Assembly (NCBI RefSeq): GCF_040187885.1
Contig: NZ_JBDPLH010000002.1
Span: 1 to 64,000, forward strand
From: Roseateles_E cavernae
Lineage (GTDB): Bacteria > Pseudomonadota > Gammaproteobacteria > Burkholderiales > Burkholderiaceae_C
Direction: 5' to 3'
Length of the DNA stretch: 64,000 bases
Positions within the stretch are counted from its first letter, which is position 1. Each line of letters opens with the position of its first letter. The notes under the pieces were generated by a model. The model made no database searches. It was not told the origin of the DNA and was given only the letters and a program-made list of their open reading frames with translations. The position numbers and the translations under genes are program-made. Positions 60,645 through 64,000 of this stretch are shown one piece after another.

Positions 60645-60718
60645 GGCGGGTGAGGGGCTACGCTCATGTCCTCCGGCCTGCGGCCTCCCCCTTTACTTCG
60701 CTTCGCCCCTCACCCACC
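60645..60718. repeat. Long-range inverted repeat in the VOC/GNAT gap
   Basis: GGCGGGTGAGGGGC (60645-60658) and GCCCCTCACCCACC (60705-60718) are complementary over 14 bp with one mismatch, enclosing about 46 bp that contain GGCC-TGC-GGCC. It may be a dispersed repeat element of the genome or a structured leader; no gene lies in this 236-bp gap. Confidence 0.5.
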
Positions 60719-60798
60719 ACACTCGGCACAAGCTGCGGCGCCTGCTTCGAAGCCCGCTTCGACGCCCGGCGTGGCAGATCAGGCGGACTGGGCCGTCT

Positions 60799-61332
60799 TC
60801 ACAGTGGATTGGCCTTCCGCTCCCTAACCATGTACAGCGCCGGACCGTCTGGCGTCGTGACAAGCTCGACCGCCCGAAATCCGGCCTTTTCGTAGCAGCG
60901 GATCGCGCGATGATTGCCCGGGTCGGGATCGGTCTGGATCAGGGTCACCGCCGGGTCGCGGAACAGCTGCTCGACCAGGGCCGAGACCAGCTGCGTGCCG
61001 AGTCCCTGGCCGAGATCCTCGCTGTGCGCGAGGAACTGGTCGATGCCGCGCATGCCGGGGTCCGTCACGAAGTCCCACCAGCCATCGCCGTTGCCCATCG
61101 CGAGATAGGACTGGGCGAAGCCGATGGCGCGTCCACCCCGCATCGCGATATAGGGCATGACCTGGTCTGCGGCCATCACCGCAGGCGAATAGCTGGCCTG
61201 GGTCTCGGCCAGCGTCAGCCCCGCGTCGCCCCACCATGGGGCCAGATGCGGGGCTTGCAGCCAGCGATGGATCAGCGGGACGTCGTGCTCCATCATCGGA
61301 CGGAGCACGACGCCGTGAGGCGCCTCACCCAA
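60799..61332 (-). CDS. AAC(6')-type aminoglycoside acetyltransferase-like GNAT
   Basis: A 177-residue GNAT. It resembles the AAC(6')-Ib/II group over the whole domain: HRWLQAPHLAPWWGD, VMPYIAMRGGRAIGFAQSYL, GDGWWDFVTDPGMRGIDQFL, LGQGLGTQLVSALVEQLF, DPAVTLIQTDPDPGNHRAI, RCYEKAGF and VTTPDGPALYMV each have a close counterpart in AAC(6')-Ib as I recall it. The expected reaction is 6'-N-acetylation of aminoglycosides, but activity is untested. TTG 61332, one base after the fusA stop, is favoured because homology starts before ATG 61296 (VVLRPMMEHD); GTG 61308 is also possible. Confidence 0.85.
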   Translation of the reverse strand: MGEAPHGVVLRPMMEHDVPLIHRWLQAPHLAPWWGDAGLTLAETQASYSPAVMAADQVMPYIAMRGGRAIGFAQSYLAMGNGDGWWDFVTDPGMRGIDQFLAHSEDLGQGLGTQLVSALVEQLFRDPAVTLIQTDPDPGNHRAIRCYEKAGFRAVELVTTPDGPALYMVRERKANPL

Positions 61333-61333
61333 C

Positions 61334-63436
<2,103 letters not shown>

Positions 63437-63578
63437 GATGTCACTCCAGTGAGAGGATGAAGCGGAGCTTGGGTGGGCCAGCATAAGGCCGGGCCCCAAG
63501 TTCAGCTACCGTCAGGGCTTCTGACTGCCCTCATCTATGGGGTGATGGGCCGAAGTTCAAGTCGCGCCTGGGCGCTCC

Positions 63579-63923
63579 TCAGCCATGGCGGCTGCGGCTG
63601 TCGGCCGGCGCCTGCTCGCGCGGGTGCAGGCCATAGTCGCGCAGCACCGCCGCCACGCGCAGCCGGTAGTCGGCAAACACCCCGGCGCGGCCCTCGCTCT
63701 GGGCCGCCCGGTGCGCCTCCAGCCGGCGCCAGCCTTGCACGGCTTCCTCGTCGCGCCAGAACGACAGCGACAGCAGCTTGCCCGGATCGCTGAGGCTCTG
63801 GAAACGCTCGATGCTGATGAAGCCGTCCATCTGCTCCAGCAGGGGCTTCAGCTCGGCGGCCAGGTCCAGATAGCGCTGACGGCCCTCGGGCCGGGGTTGG
63901 ACTTCGAAAATGATGGCGATCAT
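63579..63923 (-). CDS. Antibiotic biosynthesis monooxygenase (ABM)-fold protein
   Basis: A 114-residue protein with the ABM ferredoxin-like fold: MIAIIFEVQPRPEGRQRYLD, LEQMDGFISIERFQSLSDPG, KLLSLSFWRDEEAVQGWRRL, HRAAQSEGRAGVFADYRLRV. Such proteins are small dimeric enzymes or quinol/heme-related factors; the name reflects a few polyketide monooxygenases. Start ATG 63923 overlaps the stop of an upstream reading frame as ATGA. Function unknown. Confidence 0.9.
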   Translation of the reverse strand: MIAIIFEVQPRPEGRQRYLDLAAELKPLLEQMDGFISIERFQSLSDPGKLLSLSFWRDEEAVQGWRRLEAHRAAQSEGRAGVFADYRLRVAAVLRDYGLHPREQAPADSRSRHG

Positions 63924-64000
63924 GGCGTGGCGGGGTCCTGTGGGTCGGTGAAGGCGGGGACGTGGGCATTGGCCAGGGTCAGGCCTTGCGCGGGTGTCGG
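63920..64000 (-). CDS. C-terminal end of a truncated upstream gene
   Basis: Reading the minus strand from the window edge gives 26 codons without a stop, ending AFTDPQDPATP then TGA. The TGA overlaps the ABM start as ATGA, which supports a real cotranscribed gene whose body lies beyond 64000. The family cannot be named from so short a tail. Confidence 0.45.
   Translation of the reverse strand, partial: PTPAQGLTLANAHVPAFTDPQDPATP

Noticed and set aside
60799..61332. Integron cassette carrying the AAC(6')-like gene
   Set aside because: No attC-like imperfect repeat, integrase or flanking mobile element is visible; the gene is fitted tightly behind fusA.

Overview
The window is about 64 kb of dense, GC-rich DNA (roughly two thirds G+C by eye). 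It looks like a chromosome segment of a beta-proteobacterium of the order Burkholderiales, most like the Roseateles/Pelomonas/Mitsuaria/Paucibacter group. This placement rests on gene content and codon use only: FadD, HppD, DadA under a glycine riboswitch, AidB, CreA, PEP-CTERM and TonB-dependent receptors. No rRNA, tRNA, CRISPR array, transposase or prophage block was seen. Very long open frames lie antisense to many genes; I treat them as GC-driven shadows.

Left part (1-31 kb) is mostly housekeeping and accessory metabolism: a translationally coupled MBL hydrolase/acyl-CoA ligase pair, a lipase-like hydrolase, HppD with a divergent Lrp-type regulator, a thiopurine-methyltransferase-like protein with an HDOD protein, two short conserved genes, a Cro-like protein, an EF-G paralogue, DadA behind a tandem glycine riboswitch, a PQQ-type sugar dehydrogenase, AidB, two paralogous GNAT proteins around a TetR regulator and a DUF6351-type exported protein. 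A c-di-GMP/signalling block follows (GGDEF cyclase, HD-GYP response regulator, large hybrid kinase), then AMP nucleosidase, a DUF1127 protein and a LysR regulator.

Centre (31.1-56.8 kb) is the most interesting part: a probable chitin/chito-oligosaccharide utilisation island. The unit 'response regulator <-> GH19 chitinase -> TonB-dependent receptor' occurs twice in tandem (31152-35357 and 36607-42301). The first copy also carries a NagX-like membrane protein and the second carries a histidine kinase. Next comes an operon of GH20 hexosaminidase, a complete CUT1 sugar ABC transporter and a lactonase. A GntR/UTRA regulator and a third kinase/regulator pair divergent from a third TonB receptor complete it. 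The three response regulators are close paralogues. The control regions of all three, and of the GntR gene, hold CTTAA-type hexamers repeated every 11 bp, which I propose as a shared operator. The inferred flow is: polymer cut by GH19, oligomers taken in by TonB receptors, ABC import, then GH20 cleavage in the cytoplasm. The catabolic genes nagA, nagB and nagK are not in the window.

Right part (56.8-64 kb): a PEP-CTERM protein, CreA, two VOC proteins, a small gene coupled to an OmpA-like lipoprotein, an EthD protein, a GNAT protein strikingly like AAC(6')-Ib aminoglycoside acetyltransferases directly behind fusA, an antibiotic-biosynthesis-monooxygenase-fold protein and the tail of one more gene.
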